Source: Mesomycoplasma ovipneumoniae
GTDB taxonomy: Bacteria; Bacillota_I; Bacilli_A; Mycoplasmatales; Metamycoplasmataceae
DNA: 64,000 nucleotides
Direction: 5' to 3'
Assembly (NCBI RefSeq): GCF_038095975.1
Contig: NZ_CP146003.1
Location: forward strand, 372,001 to 436,000
Below the pieces are notes generated by a model. The model searched no databases, was not told the origin of the DNA, and saw only the letters and a list, made by a program, of their open reading frames with translations. Below are positions 1 through 11,343 of this stretch, piece after piece. The translations under genes were made by a program, and so were the position numbers. The stretch's first letter is position 1. Each line of letters opens with the position of its first letter.

Positions 1-861
1 AATTCGGTGAACAAGTTCAGAGTTTTCAATTTCATAAAGGTTGCGCAAACCAAAAAAGGCATTAGCTTTGTCAATACCTTTGTCATTTAATTTAATACCT
101 TTTGTTTCTTGGTCAATATAAAAATCTTCATTTACAAGTGTATTTACAAATTGGTTGGCAGATAAATATTGAGCTGGAAGGTTGGATTTTCCACCGCTAA
201 TAATCAAAGGGGTTTTAGCCTCGTCAATTAAAATTGAATCAATTTCATCAATAAGGCAAAAATTTAGTCCTCTTTGAACTTTTTCAGCAGCACTATAGAC
301 CATGTTATCACGCAAATAGTCAAATCCTAATTCTGAATGAATTGAGTAGGTAATGTCAGCAGCGTACATCATTCTTTTAGTTTCAGGATCCATTTGGGCT
401 TTATTAATTCCAACAGAAAGACCTAAAAAATTATAGACCTTACCATTATCTTCAGCGTCCCGCTCAGATAGATATTCATTGACAGTTGAGACAATAACTC
501 CTTGACCTGAGAGTGCATTAAGATAAACTGGCGCAATTGAGGCAATTGTCTTACCTTCTCCAGTTTTCATCTCAGCAACCGAACCCATGTCAAGAATTAG
601 CCCACCAAGAATTTGGACATCATATGGTGTTTTTCCAAGGATTCTTTTTGTTGCCTCACGGGCTACGGCAAAAGCATCAACCCGAATATCTTTGAGTTTT
701 TCACCATTTGCAAGCCGCTTTTTGAGAACATTTGTCTGATTAGCAAGATCCTGATCGGTCATTGAGCCATAATAACCGCGCTTTTGGTTTATCTGCTTTA
801 AAAGACGGTATGCAAGCCGTAGTTCTGAAGAAGTCTTAAAAAAATTGATAACCTTTTTCAT
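1..861 (-). CDS. secA: Preprotein translocase ATPase SecA, N-terminal part (cut by window edge)
   Basis: SecA is the ATPase motor that drives secreted proteins and lipoproteins through SecYEG. The first 287 codons are visible. They show the SecA Walker A region (MKTGEGKT, about residue 97), the conserved motif ELGFDYLRDNM, and the Walker B/DEAD region LIDEIDSILIDEA. The start ATG at 859-861 is preceded on the minus strand by a strong Shine-Dalgarno sequence (AAGGAAGGAAAC), and a TATAAT lies at 914-919. The gene runs off the left edge, so its C-terminus is not seen. It is divergent from the adhesin operon. The family assignment is secure because several motifs agree. Confidence 0.96.
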   Translation of the reverse strand, partial: MKKVINFFKTSSELRLAYRLLKQINQKRGYYGSMTDQDLANQTNVLKKRLANGEKLKDIRVDAFAVAREATKRILGKTPYDVQILGGLILDMGSVAEMKTGEGKTIASIAPVYLNALSGQGVIVSTVNEYLSERDAEDNGKVYNFLGLSVGINKAQMDPETKRMMYAADITYSIHSELGFDYLRDNMVYSAAEKVQRGLNFCLIDEIDSILIDEAKTPLIISGGKSNLPAQYLSANQFVNTLVNEDFYIDQETKGIKLNDKGIDKANAFFGLRNLYEIENSELVHRI

Positions 862-913
862 TAGATTAGTTTCCTTCCTTAATTTATTAACTCATTCTTT
901 TTAACCGCTAAAA

Positions 914-919
914 ATTATA
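914..919 (-). promoter_or_regulatory. Probable -10 box of secA
   Basis: TATAAT on the minus strand, about 52 nt upstream of the secA ATG and ahead of its Shine-Dalgarno site. No good -35 is visible, which is common in mycoplasmas. Confidence 0.5.
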
Positions 920-1076
920 CCACATTTTTTAATATAATATATAATTTATTTTTATTTTATTTATTAGGGCGGTTTTTGGCTTGGTTAGACTTGACACTAG
1001 TCTTACTACAGACGCAGAAAATGCCTTAATTTTAGCATATTTTTGAATAAAAAGGAAAAAATAATTTTCTTTTTGG

Positions 1077-1110
1077 TATAATTTTACTATTTATGAAAAT
1101 TATAATTTAA
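1077..1110 (+). promoter_or_regulatory. Duplicate promoter-and-start block upstream of the adhesin operon
   Basis: GGTATAATTTT at 1075-1085 is followed 10 nt after the -10 by ATGAAA at 1093, which reads only five codons (MKII, stop). The block closely resembles the real start region at 1241-1263, including the T-run before GGTATAAT. It looks like a duplicated, decayed start region. The rest of 862-1257 is AT-rich with no convincing gene. Confidence 0.4.
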
Positions 1111-1181
1111 AAAAATAGGAGAAATTCATTTATTAGTCAAAAAAATAATTTATAATATATTTGGAAATTCAAACAACCTGC

Positions 1182-1196
1182 AAAAAAAAAAAAAAA
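1182..1196 (+). repeat. Poly-A tract (15 A) upstream of the P159-like gene
   Basis: A run of 15 A sits between CTGC and GGATAAT. TGCAAA as a weak -35 and GATAAT (1198-1203) as a -10 would place the run in the promoter spacer, so its length could tune transcription. This is inferred from layout. Long homopolymers are mutable in mycoplasmas. Confidence 0.5.
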
Positions 1197-1241
1197 GGAT
1201 AATTAAGTATTTCAAAAATAAAAAAAATTAATTTTTTTTGG

Positions 1242-1247
1242 TATAAT
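1242..1247 (+). promoter_or_regulatory. -10 box of the adhesin operon; predicts a leaderless transcript
   Basis: A perfect TATAAT ends 10 nt before the ATG at 1258, and no Shine-Dalgarno site lies between. Transcription from it would start within a few bases of the ATG, giving a leaderless or near-leaderless mRNA. Confidence 0.55.
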
Positions 1248-1257
1248 TTTTTACATT

Positions 1258-4200
1258 ATGAAAAAAGAAATTCGCAACAAAGTATTAATAGTTTTAGCGG
1301 GACTTAGTTTCATCGGAATTACAGCCGGAGTTGGTATTGGTCTGCAACGATCAGCTCTTAGCTCGTCTTACCTATCACAATTTGATAATGACAAGTCCGA
1401 AACGAAATTAAACCCGCCAATAAACGATGCTGATTTGGTTGCCGCCATCAGCAATTTTAGTCTAAAACCCGAATGAAGCAAAATTTCAGCTTCACAGGCA
1501 TTTAAATTACACAACGATAAATTATATGCCTTTAAATTAAGTCAAGCAGTTGATTTTTCAAAAGTTGATAATAAATTTTCTAATTTATTTTTCGATATTC
1601 AAGTAACTGAAGAAACAAAGGTTGAGTCAAATTCAATTAAGAACTTAACCGTTTTTGTTTTTGATAAAAAAACAAAAAAAGAAGTAGCAAGTCGTGCTTT
1701 TACTGCAAATCTTTCTGGATTTAGTGCAATTGCCAAAGAAGATTTTCTTGAAAATTTCATTGCTGAGTCTTCAAAATATAATCTTGACAAGTCACAACTA
1801 ACTAAAAAGTTTGCTTCAGATTCAATTTTTCCTTCAGCTTTTGCCCTTAAATTTCAAGATCAATTACTAACAAATCTTCGTAAGATTTCTCCTGAAATTT
1901 TTGATGCTGTAACTACAACTCCAGTTGCTGCTGGAGTAGCAACTCAGTTTCAAGATGGCGGAGGCGGAGGAACAGGATCAGGTGGAGCAACTGGAGGAAC
2001 AAATGGTGACACTGCTTCAAATGGAGCAGGTGCTGGAACCCAAGGTGATTCAAATCAACTAGGCACAGACGCTTCTTCTCCTGAAACCCCTAAAGTTGAA
2101 ACAGCCCCTGAGACCCCAAAAACCCCTGAAGTTCCTTTAGTTTCTAAATTAAAACCAACAAATCCTAATCTTGAACTTGCACTTAAACAAACTTTAGAAT
2201 CATTTGGTGGACTTGAATTAATTGCCGCTTCTGGATTACAGAGTTTAATTCCAAATGAGTATACTTTATTACCAGTTACTTCTGAAAAATCACTAGTTAA
2301 AATTGATATTGACGATGCAAAAGGTACTGCAAAAATTTGACTAAAATTATTGGATAAATCTAACAAAGAAAAATTAATTGGACTAGAAATTACCGGTCTT
2401 AGTTCAGTTGACTCAATTAAAGATAAAATATTTGCAAAAATAAATAAAAATCAAAATAAATATATTAGTCTAAAACCACAAGTTGCGGAATATTTTAGAA
2501 AAAATCCTAATCAAAGTATTGCTAAATTAATTTCTCAATATAACACAAAAAGTTCAGCCGCAGATTCAAAAGTGGCTAAAGTTTTTGAAGAGTATCAAAA
2601 AGACAATGATAAAATCAAGAAAGCACTTATGGGTGATGTGTCAGGTACAGGAGAAACTAAGCCTGTTGAACAAATGCCAGCACAACCTGGGACTTCTGGA
2701 GAAGAAACTCAAACCGAATTTGTAAAAAAATTAAATGAACTTGCTTCAAAAGGAGAACAGAGTTCAAAAGATGCAATTAAACAATATTTAAAAGATGAAT
2801 ATAATATTGATGTCAAAACAGATTCAACTTCTTCATCTCAAGAAACTGGCACCGCTGTTCAGGCAAGTGTTGCTGCGCTTTCATCTACCGGTGAAGCTGA
2901 ACAACAACAAGAATCTCAAGTTCAACAGCCACAACAACCTACTGTAGAAACTGCTGAACAAATAGCTAAAAAAGATAAAGACTTTTACGCTCCTTATTTT
3001 GAAATTTATAATTATCAATTGCCAACTACTCAGTCTGAAGGTATATCTGCTTTAGTTACCCCAGATCAATTAGATTTTTGATTTGAAACTAAAGATAACC
3101 TTAAAGTTGATGATTATAATTTTGATTTTTCTTTAGATCAAAAACAAGATGAATCAAGCACAGATAAAACTTTAAAACTTAATGTTAATTTTGAAGCTGA
3201 TTCTAATTTCAAATTAGAAGTTAGACCTGAAAATGTTCCATTTTTAGATGTTTCAAAAGATATTGTTAAAGAATCTGAAGTTCAAAGTACTGAAGTTCAA
3301 AGTAATGAGTCTAAACCGGTAGATGTTGCTATTCAAGTAACTCCTAAGACTCCAGAAAAAGATCATTCTTCATTTAGATTTGCTGGTTGAACATTTCCAA
3401 TTACAATTAACACAGAAGGTTCAAAAGTTCAAAATGAACTTGAAAAATTAGTTGGTAATAATCACCAAGGAACACTAAATAATTCACTTCCTTATCTATT
3501 GTTCCAAAGTGATCTTGATTCAATTTTCAAAACTGCAAAGCTTGACTCATGATTTAGTCTTTCAGACAGTGATAAAAATAATGCCAAAGCTTATTTAAAA
3601 TCAACACTAAATCCAATTACTGACAAAATGAGTTTGCAAAAACCTAAAGTTGAAGCTGCCCCAGCTCCGGAACCAGCTAACCCACCAGCAGCTCCTGATT
3701 CAGGCTCAACTGCAGCTCCAGCAGCTCCTGCTAATCCAGGTATGTCTACAACTCCAGGTGCTCCAGCAGATTCAGGTGCATCAGCTTCAACTTCTAACTC
3801 AACTTCAGGTGATTCTTCTAGCTCAAGCTCAAACTCAGCTTCATCTTCAAGCTCAAGTTCAAGCACAACCGCCGCAGCAACTTCTTCATCTTCAGTAGCA
3901 ACTACAGCAACACCTTTCCAAGATCCAGCAACCCCTGCTCCAGAAAAAGAACAAACTTTTGCTTTTGGTGATTATTTAATTAATTATCTTGATAAGTTTG
4001 CAGGATTTAAATTAGAATCAGGGCAAAAATTAGCAATATCAAGTCAATATGATGAGAAAAAACGTTCATATAATTTTGTTTTTGAAGTTCGTGACAGCGA
4101 TAATGACACGATAGCTTCATCAACATTCGGACTTGTTGGTGTTAATAAAAATAATACTGCTCTTAAAACATCACTTGCTTATGGCCCAGATGTCTTTATT

Positions 4201-5457
4201 GACGGAAGTTCTGGTCTTGATTTTCATGCCCATGAAGGTCAGTCAAAATCAATTTTAACTAATATTAGTTCAACAAAAACATCCTTCCAATATAAAGTAA
4301 ATAATTTTACTGCCAATCCTGAACTTGATAAGTTGCTTAAAGAAAATGGATTTTACAACCAAAGAGCCCAAGATGGCAAAGGTATAACAATTAAGCAACC
4401 GCTTGTTTATGAGTATGATAACCAAGGTTCCGATTATGAATTTGACGGTAACACCAAAAAATTCATTAAAACACGTGGTCGCCAGGTTGAAAAATCAACT
4501 CTGCAAGAAGGTGTAATGTATTTTGTTTTCAAACCTGAAGATACTATTGCAAAAACAGATAAACTAGTAGATCAGTCATATAAATTATTATCAACTGCCC
4601 CAGAAGCACAAAATGGTTCTTTTGGAGCAAGTTATCTTGAACTATTTAGAACTATCGATGGAAATGGCAACAGAATTTCACCAACCATAAATCTTGGTTG
4701 AAGAATTGAAAAAGCTCGTTCATTAGCAATTGATAAAAATCAAATAGCAACAACAGAACATAATTACCAAACAAAATCATTAGTTGTTTTACGTGATGCT
4801 GATCCAGCAAGTACACAAGATCCATCTAAACTTTATGATTATAAAAAACAAGGTGATGATATTATTGATACTTTTGAAATCACCGAGTCTAAGAAATTGT
4901 TTGGAACTGGTACAGTTGGTTCAGGAACTACCCAACAACCAACCGTTAAAGTTGAAGATGTAAATGAAATCTTTAAAAAATTCATACCTCAGAGTGGTAC
5001 TACCGCTGATTCTTCTACCGACGGTCAAGGTCAAATTTATCAAGATGGTATTTGATTTAATCACACAAGACCAAGCGATAATGTTTCACTTGAGTCATTC
5101 CTAAATAAAACTTGAATTTTAGAAGTTCGTATTGATAAATCATCCGTTACATTTAGTCTAATTGCCCAAAGAGAATCAAATCAAGAGCCATATGTTTGAA
5201 CAAGTCAACTACAGTCAATTTATAAAGATGCTAAACAGAATATTAATCCTGATACCCCAATTGGTGTAATGTTTGGTCGTGGAATTGATTATTCCCAAAT
5301 TGGTGATCGAATAATTAGTGGGCTTGATTCTTCAGGCAAAGATCGTGAAGGAATAACATTTAAAGCTCTTGCGGTCTTTAAAGGTGAAAAAATGGCCAAA
5401 GATGACAAAGCTCGTCTTGAGATCCGTAAAGCCTTTATTGATCAATATTTTAAATAA
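1258..5457 (+). CDS. P97-superfamily adhesin, P159-like
   Basis: The reading frame is continuous for 1399 residues when UGA is read as Trp. It begins with a basic N-terminus and one hydrophobic segment (about residues 8-30) that acts as signal or anchor, so the rest is probably extracellular. A Gly/Ala/Thr-rich linker spans about 226-290, Gln/Glu/Pro/Thr-rich stretches follow (about 455-485 and 540-575), and a Pro/Ala then Ser-rich block lies at about 800-890. Length, N-terminus and the P216-like gene 123 nt downstream match the P159-P216 operon of M. hyopneumoniae. There P159 is cut into surface fragments that bind host glycosaminoglycans and cells. This is recognition by memory; P146, another paralogue with a Ser tract, is the main alternative. 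Adhesin-family membership is firm and the exact orthologue less so. Confidence 0.8.
3796..3906 (+). repeat. Serine-rich low-complexity tract in the adhesin
   Basis: This in-frame tract of TCA, TCT and AGC codons encodes about residues 847-883, nearly all Ser with some Thr and Ala. It directly follows a Pro/Ala-rich segment. Such in-frame codon repeats change length easily; a polyserine tract in the related P146 gene is used for strain typing in M. hyopneumoniae. Confidence 0.7.
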
Positions 5458-5580
5458 TCAATAATTAATTAACACATTGTTAATAATAAATATTAATATA
5501 TTTAAATTAAGTCTTTAGTTATTAGTATAACTAACTAATTTAAATTAAAAAAAGTATACTAAAAAACCTGGAGGGGTTTT

Positions 5581-8500
5581 ATGCAAAAGAATAAGGCAAA
5601 AATATTAATTGGTAGTGCCGCTGCAATTGTACTAATGTCGACGGTCTTTGGAACTGTCGCTGGACTTGCTGCTAAAACTAGATATCGCGGAGTTAATCCT
5701 ACCCAAGGTGTTGTTAGTCAGCTCGGCCTAATTGATTCAGTAAGTTTTAAACCAAGCGTTGCTCACTTTACAAGTGATTATAAAACTGTCAAACAAGCAC
5801 TTTTAGGGGACAAAACTTTTAATGCCAGCAGCTCTGAATTTAGCGACTTTGCATCAAAATTCAATTTTTTAACTAATAATGGCCGTAGTGTTTTAGCAAT
5901 TCCTAACAAATACAAAGTTGTTATTGAAAAATTTGAAGCCCAAGATGAACAACAACGCTTTTTCCTTTCATTTCATTTGGAAGAAACTCTTGAAGACAAA
6001 AACGTGGCTCGCTCGGCAACAAAATCAATTTACCTTTCAGTAGTTGATGCCCCTAAAGCGGCTTTGGCTCAATTTAGTAATATTGTTGACTCAAATTTTG
6101 CTAATTTAGTTCCTAGTCCTCTTAGTCATTTTTCATCAACATCTGTTAGACCTTTGAGCCTAACTCGTGCTGATGATTTTGCAAAAACATTAAATCAATT
6201 TGAATCATTAGAGGATTTTGAGTCTCATTTAAGTAAATTTTTTGACATTCAAGCAATTAAGGCAAAAATTCGTCTTGAAGCCCAAGGCTTTGGTTTTGCC
6301 AAAGGCGACTTAGAAGAGCCTTTTGTATTTAGTTTTGTTAAAAATCCACAAAACTCAAATGAGTGAGCAACAAGTTTGAACCAACAAGTCCCTGCGGTGC
6401 GTTTATATTTAAAAACTGAATTCGGGTCTCAGGCAAAAGCAACTTTGGCTGACTATAAACATAAAGATGAGTCATTTTTAACTTCAATTGATTTATTAGC
6501 AAGCGATAAGTCTACTTTATTTGCTAATACAAAAGATCTAAGCGATCAACTCGATGTTAATTTACTTGATGCTTCTGATTATTATATTGATCCAGATAAG
6601 CCTCAGGTTGACCCGACAACTGGAGTTTTACTTCCTTCATCACTTAGTTTGTTCCAACGTGATGTATTAAGAAGAGCTTCTGATAATTCAGTTGATAAAT
6701 TTTCTTTGTTTCGTTATGATGCAATTAATTTTTATAAACAACTTCAAGAACTTGTAAGTAAACCTAGCGCAATTAAAGATATAATTGATGCCAGCCTAAC
6801 ACGTGGTCTGACTTTTTCTTTTGGTAAATATGATTTACTTTTTGATAATTTACGCGAGCATCTTGATTATGACTTTTTAGTTTCAAATGCTAAAATTCGT
6901 CAAAATTCTGTTTCAAAAAAATTGTTTATTGAGTTGCCAATTAAAATTAAGCTTAAGTCTTCGATTTTTGGTGACACTGGTTCAAATATTAAAACTATTT
7001 TGGAAAAAACTGTAAGTTTTAAACTTGATAATTTCCGTGATCAAAAAATCGAAGATGCCCTAGCCAGCCTTTATCCTGAGCTTAGTGAGCAACTAAAACA
7101 ATTAAAAGACGCCCAACAAGCCGCCCAACAATTAGCCGCTGATACTTCCCCAATTCAGACTCAGTGAGCTGGTCAAACCTTAGGAGCAACCAAAGAAAAT
7201 CCTTATGATATTAGGCAAGGTGCTCCAAAATCCTATTTACTTTCAAAATACGAAATTAAACAATTAATCGACCAAGGAGACTATAAAAAACTAATTAGTC
7301 TTTTAAGTGATCAAAATTCTTACAATATTGACTTTAAATTAGGCTCAACTCTACAAGCCCAAAATATTCAAGTTCCGTCTGACAAGGAAATATCTAATTT
7401 AAATGCAACAATTGACTCAGCTCAGTCTTTAAAAAATGCTGATATTTATTCAGTTTCGACTTCGACATTTAAAAATCGTGCTTCTTTATTTGCTTATTTC
7501 CGTTATCTTTTATCATTAGAACCTAAAGAGGCAATCAAAAAACTTGTTAATATTGGAACTCAAATGGGTCTTGAATTTGAAGGCTATCAAGACTTACCGC
7601 TAAATCCAACTTTAGAAGATTTAGCAAAAGTAAAAATTAAAACTAAATTTGACAACTATGAACACTCCCAAGATTTTCTAAGTGAGCAGGATGCCGATGA
7701 GAACCAAGACGAATCAGTGGGAACAAAATTTGGACTAAAGCTTCTTGATTTTAACGGTTATTTTGCTAATGACATTACAAGTCCAAATCAAGGAATGGCT
7801 TTATTTTTACCAGCAAGTCTAGATTCTAATCAAACTCAGTCAACTGGTGGTGGTTCAGGTTCAACTAATTCAACCCCAACTACTGACTGAAAAGCTGAAA
7901 TTACTAATAAACTTGTTAGTGATAAAAACCAGTTAGCAAGCTTACCTTTTGCAATTTGAGACAGAATTATTGGCCAAGAAAAAGCCCAAGACAACACCCA
8001 AAAACTAACATACAAAATTCTTAAAAACTACCAAGAAGCAATTAAAATTGCTAAACAACCAGCTTTTTGAAATACTTTAGATACTGATAATAATCCTCAA
8101 GTTCCTTTTAAAGATCAGAATTTTAGTAAAATCTCAAGTCTTAGTGATTTAGTTTTTGCCTTTTATACTCAGGCAGCCTTAGCTAATAATTGAAATGAAT
8201 ACCAAGACTCAGGAGCACGCCCTTCAATTAAATTTGAAATTGAAGAAGACGCTGCGGCTCAGGCTTCTAAAGAAGGTAAAGTAATTGGACTAAAAATTAA
8301 ATATGTTGTTGGCTTTGATGACAATGCTGGTAAATTTGTTGATGATGTAATTTCTTCAAGCCCACAGACAATTTTTGTCCGCACTTCAGGGCAGTCAGAA
8401 GCAGAAGTAAAACAAAAAAATAATTTAGACCAAATGGTTGAAGATGCCCCACTTTCAAGTCAGTCCTTAATTCTTGATGCTGAAAAATTTGGTCATTTAC

Positions 8501-11073
8501 AAATTCTTGCTAATTCAATTTATGACAAGAAAAAGCCTGCACCAGAACCAGAAGCTCCAAGAAATCCAGATAATATCCGTTGAATTGACGACAAGATTCC
8601 AGGTCAGCCTCGTCCAGAGGTTAAAAGACCTGAAATCAATCAAGATGAATTTTTCAAAGGCAAACTAAGACCGGTTGCCGTAGAGGTATCAACCTTCTCT
8701 ACTCTAGACGAGAGTCCTTATTTTGCGACTCCTTTCCAGGAAAACTCCCAGACTTCTCAAGGTTCAGATTCAACATCTGAGAGTTCAAATCAAGACTTAC
8801 AGACTCTAAAACAAAAACTCGAAATTCTTTTAGGTGAGCAATTTAGTAATTATTTTAATAATCTTGATCCAAACATTAGTTTTGAAATTGAATCAGTAAA
8901 GCAAATCTCACCGGAGGTCTACAGTGTTAGTCTTTCGTTAGTAAAAAATGTTGTTGACGGAAATACAACAACCCGAGTTAAATCAGATAAGAGTCTAACA
9001 CTGATAGTCCACAAACAACAAGACAATATTCCTGAACTAGCAAAGTCTCCGGTAGTATCAAATACTAGCTGGGCAAAACAGTATAGTCCAGACCAGCCTT
9101 TGGCTAATTCAACAACAATAAGTCTTGAATTTAAAAATCCAATACAGACTGATGCAAGCGGTCGACCAACAAGTCAGTGGCTATCTTCAGTGCCGGTGAG
9201 TATTCATCCGGCTGAACTGGCTTTAAGTCCTTTGCAGCCGGTGATAGCTCCTGAGTTGAAAAATGACAAATTGGCGAAACTTCGTGACGAAGGGAATACA
9301 TACTTCCAAGCACCTAATCTGAGAAGGAAACAGAATAATAGTGTTGAAATAAATAAGAAGAAGGCAGCGGCCCGAAAAGCTACTAGTGAAGCGTCTAAAA
9401 TTACTGTTCAAAATCCAGCCTTAAATACTTCTCAGCCCATCTCGATCCCGAATCCTCAGCACCAATTAGTTCAACTAACCTTAAACCAATTACTTAACCA
9501 AAGCGTTGTTGACTTTAAAATAAGCGATCTAAAGGTAGAATCAGCGACAAAATTATCATTTACTCTTGAAAGTAGTGATATAAAACGTTTAATTAATGCC
9601 CCTATTGAAATCGCAAAAGCGTCGGATTCTTCTACAGAGGAAGAAAAATCTCAACCTGAGACTAACCAGCAACCAATATCTAACATTGTAAAAATTAAAC
9701 CTAAACTAGTCTTACAAGGAGCAGTTGGTGTTCCATGGGCAACAATAAAAAAACCCGCTAAGTTCTCAGTGTTCCTCAAAGAGAACGACGGTTACTGACA
9801 AGATCTGTTTAGTAGACTTGCTAATTGAAAACTAAATAAAACTGAACTAAATAATGCAAAACCTCAAAATAACAAAAATGTTCACCCTATACTAATAAAT
9901 CGAAATTGACATGGTACCCTCCAAAATAACAACGATCCACTTTGGCAATTGTTCGCAAACGACCCTGCCGAAAATCTTTCTGCTTTATCTCTTAAAGTCT
10001 TTGACCCTTCAGGTTATTTAAACCAAAGATTAGCTAAAGAAGGTACTAGTCCAACTACTAATCTTGATTTATACTCATACCAGCTCAATAAAACAAAAGA
10101 AAAAGACGTTAGAAAAGGTTGGACAAATGTTCACCCAAATCAATTTGTTAGCCCAGGGGAAAACTTCAGACTTACTAATGATTATTTAAATATTATTTTA
10201 AATCAGCCAACAAAAGTTACTTATTATAGTGCAAGTGATTTTGTTAACAATCTATTTAATGATCCTGACAAAAAAGATACTGATGTCCAAGACAAATACA
10301 CAAAAACTGTTAAAGAAAAAGTAGGAGCTAATGCCGTTGACTGAGGAACTGCTTATTTGAACTTTTGGTATCCAAAAGAATTAATTCAGCAACAATCAAA
10401 TATTATTAGTGCTAATTTAACTGATTTATTATTTGTTAATCCTGACGAACTAACAAACAACGAAAAAATGATTGCCCCTAATTTAGTTAATTGATGGCCT
10501 AATTTCCGAAATTCAGAAACTCCATTTATTAAAACAACTGAAAATGCAAAGGCAAAGAAAAGTGTTCTTCAAAATCCACTTGGTTGAACCCAAGTTCAAA
10601 ATGGCGGATTTGGCCTTCGGGTAAGAAAAACATTATTTAATCGTGATACTCGTACATTTACACTAACAACTAATATACCTGTTCCAACCCAGGATTATTC
10701 AGAAGTTAAAGATACCGATGACTGACGTTTTGTTTTCCAAAACGAAAGTGGTCAAATTGCAATGCTAAAAGCAACTCGCACGACCAAAGATTCAAATAAC
10801 CCCGATTTTAAAGATAATGGTGCAGTTCAGTTCCAGACAGTTATTCCTGAGCATTTCTTTAGTTCAAATGTTAGATTTGCGGGGATATTCAAACAAGAAG
10901 ATCAAAAATTAAAATGGCTACCAATTATTGATACTGAATTTATTATCGATGATCGTTATTTTGATAATATTACCACTGATCAACTTGACTTTAATAAAGC
11001 AAATGCCCGTGGTCTTACCAATAATGCTTTTGGTGAAATCTTCAAAGAATTCAATATTCACAAAAAAAAGTAA
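5581..11073 (+). CDS. P102-superfamily adhesin, P216-like, operon copy
   Basis: The frame spans 1830 residues with UGA as Trp. The N-terminus has a hydrophobic segment (about residues 8-31) followed by a region that strongly recalls M. hyopneumoniae P216 (motif RYRGVNPTQGV). P216 is known to be cleaved into two large surface fragments that bind host cells. The start has a clear Shine-Dalgarno site (CTGGAGGGG) 123 nt after the P159-like stop, so the two genes probably share a transcript; a terminator follows at 11135. Residues about 1180-1400 form a module that differs from the paralogue at 18159 but is nearly shared with the inverted copy at 14283-17349. In this module Trp is mostly TGG and the DNA is less AT-rich than its flanks. 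The orthologue call is from memory. Confidence 0.82.
9060..9480 (+). other. Atypical variable module inside the P216-like gene
   Basis: The stretch is visibly richer in G and C than its surroundings (many CCG, GCG and CAG codons) and uses TGG for Trp where the paralogue at about 21640-21750 uses TGA. Homology to the 18159 paralogue falls off at about 9195, while the inverted copy (16020-16330) keeps it with clustered changes. It looks like a separately exchanged block. Confidence 0.55.
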
Positions 11074-11134
11074 CCTTAAATAAACTAATTAAACAAAAAT
11101 AAAACAAATAAATTAATTAAATACAAATAAATTA

Positions 11135-11166
11135 CCCCTTTGAGTTTCAATCAAAGGGGTTTTTTA
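11135..11166 (+). terminator. Rho-independent terminator of the adhesin operon
   Basis: CCCCTTTGA and TCAAAGGGG flank a 7-nt loop and are followed by a run of T. Related hairpins sit after both other P216-like copies. Confidence 0.85.
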
Positions 11167-11207
11167 TTATTTTAAAATTAACATTTTGTAAAAAATCCTT
11201 GCTCTAA

Positions 11208-11236
11208 GAATCCCGAGTTTGACAGTTTGATGGGTT
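11208..11236 (-). repeat. Dispersed motif (ATCAAACTGTCAAACTCGGG), inverted copy
   Basis: On the minus strand this matches a motif at 17991-18015, 46342-46366 and 50634-50657 (TCATCAAACTGnGAAAnTCGGGA). In two of those places it forms the distal end of the dispersed repeat element. Just upstream, 11174-11195 resembles the start of that element as found after the gene at 18159. The 262-nt gap 11074-11335 therefore holds a terminator plus repeat debris. Confidence 0.5.
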
Positions 11237-11315
11237 ATTTTTTTGCCCTGGTTTAAATGGTACTTATATTTAAGAATTACATTTTCATTCCTTTAGGTTT
11301 TTGAGCATAGAAAAA

Positions 11316-11343
11316 GCGACTAAGATTTTTATTTCTTAATCGC
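11316..11343 (-). terminator. Terminator of the type II RM unit
   Basis: On the minus strand GCGATTAAGA and TCTTAGTCGC pair, with one imperfect pair, and are followed by a T-run. The stop codon of the RM gene (11336-11338) lies inside the stem. Confidence 0.65.

Noticed and set aside
3591-3866. Minus-strand Glu/Leu-rich frame and plus-strand Gln/Leu-rich frame (3650-3898) over the serine tract
   Set aside because: Both are out-of-frame readings of the low-complexity Ser/Ala/Pro codons of the adhesin gene, with no ribosome site.
8474-8668. Short frame inside the P216-like gene, repeated at 16691-16885
   Set aside because: It is in another frame than the adhesin and recurs only because the adhesin sequence itself is duplicated.
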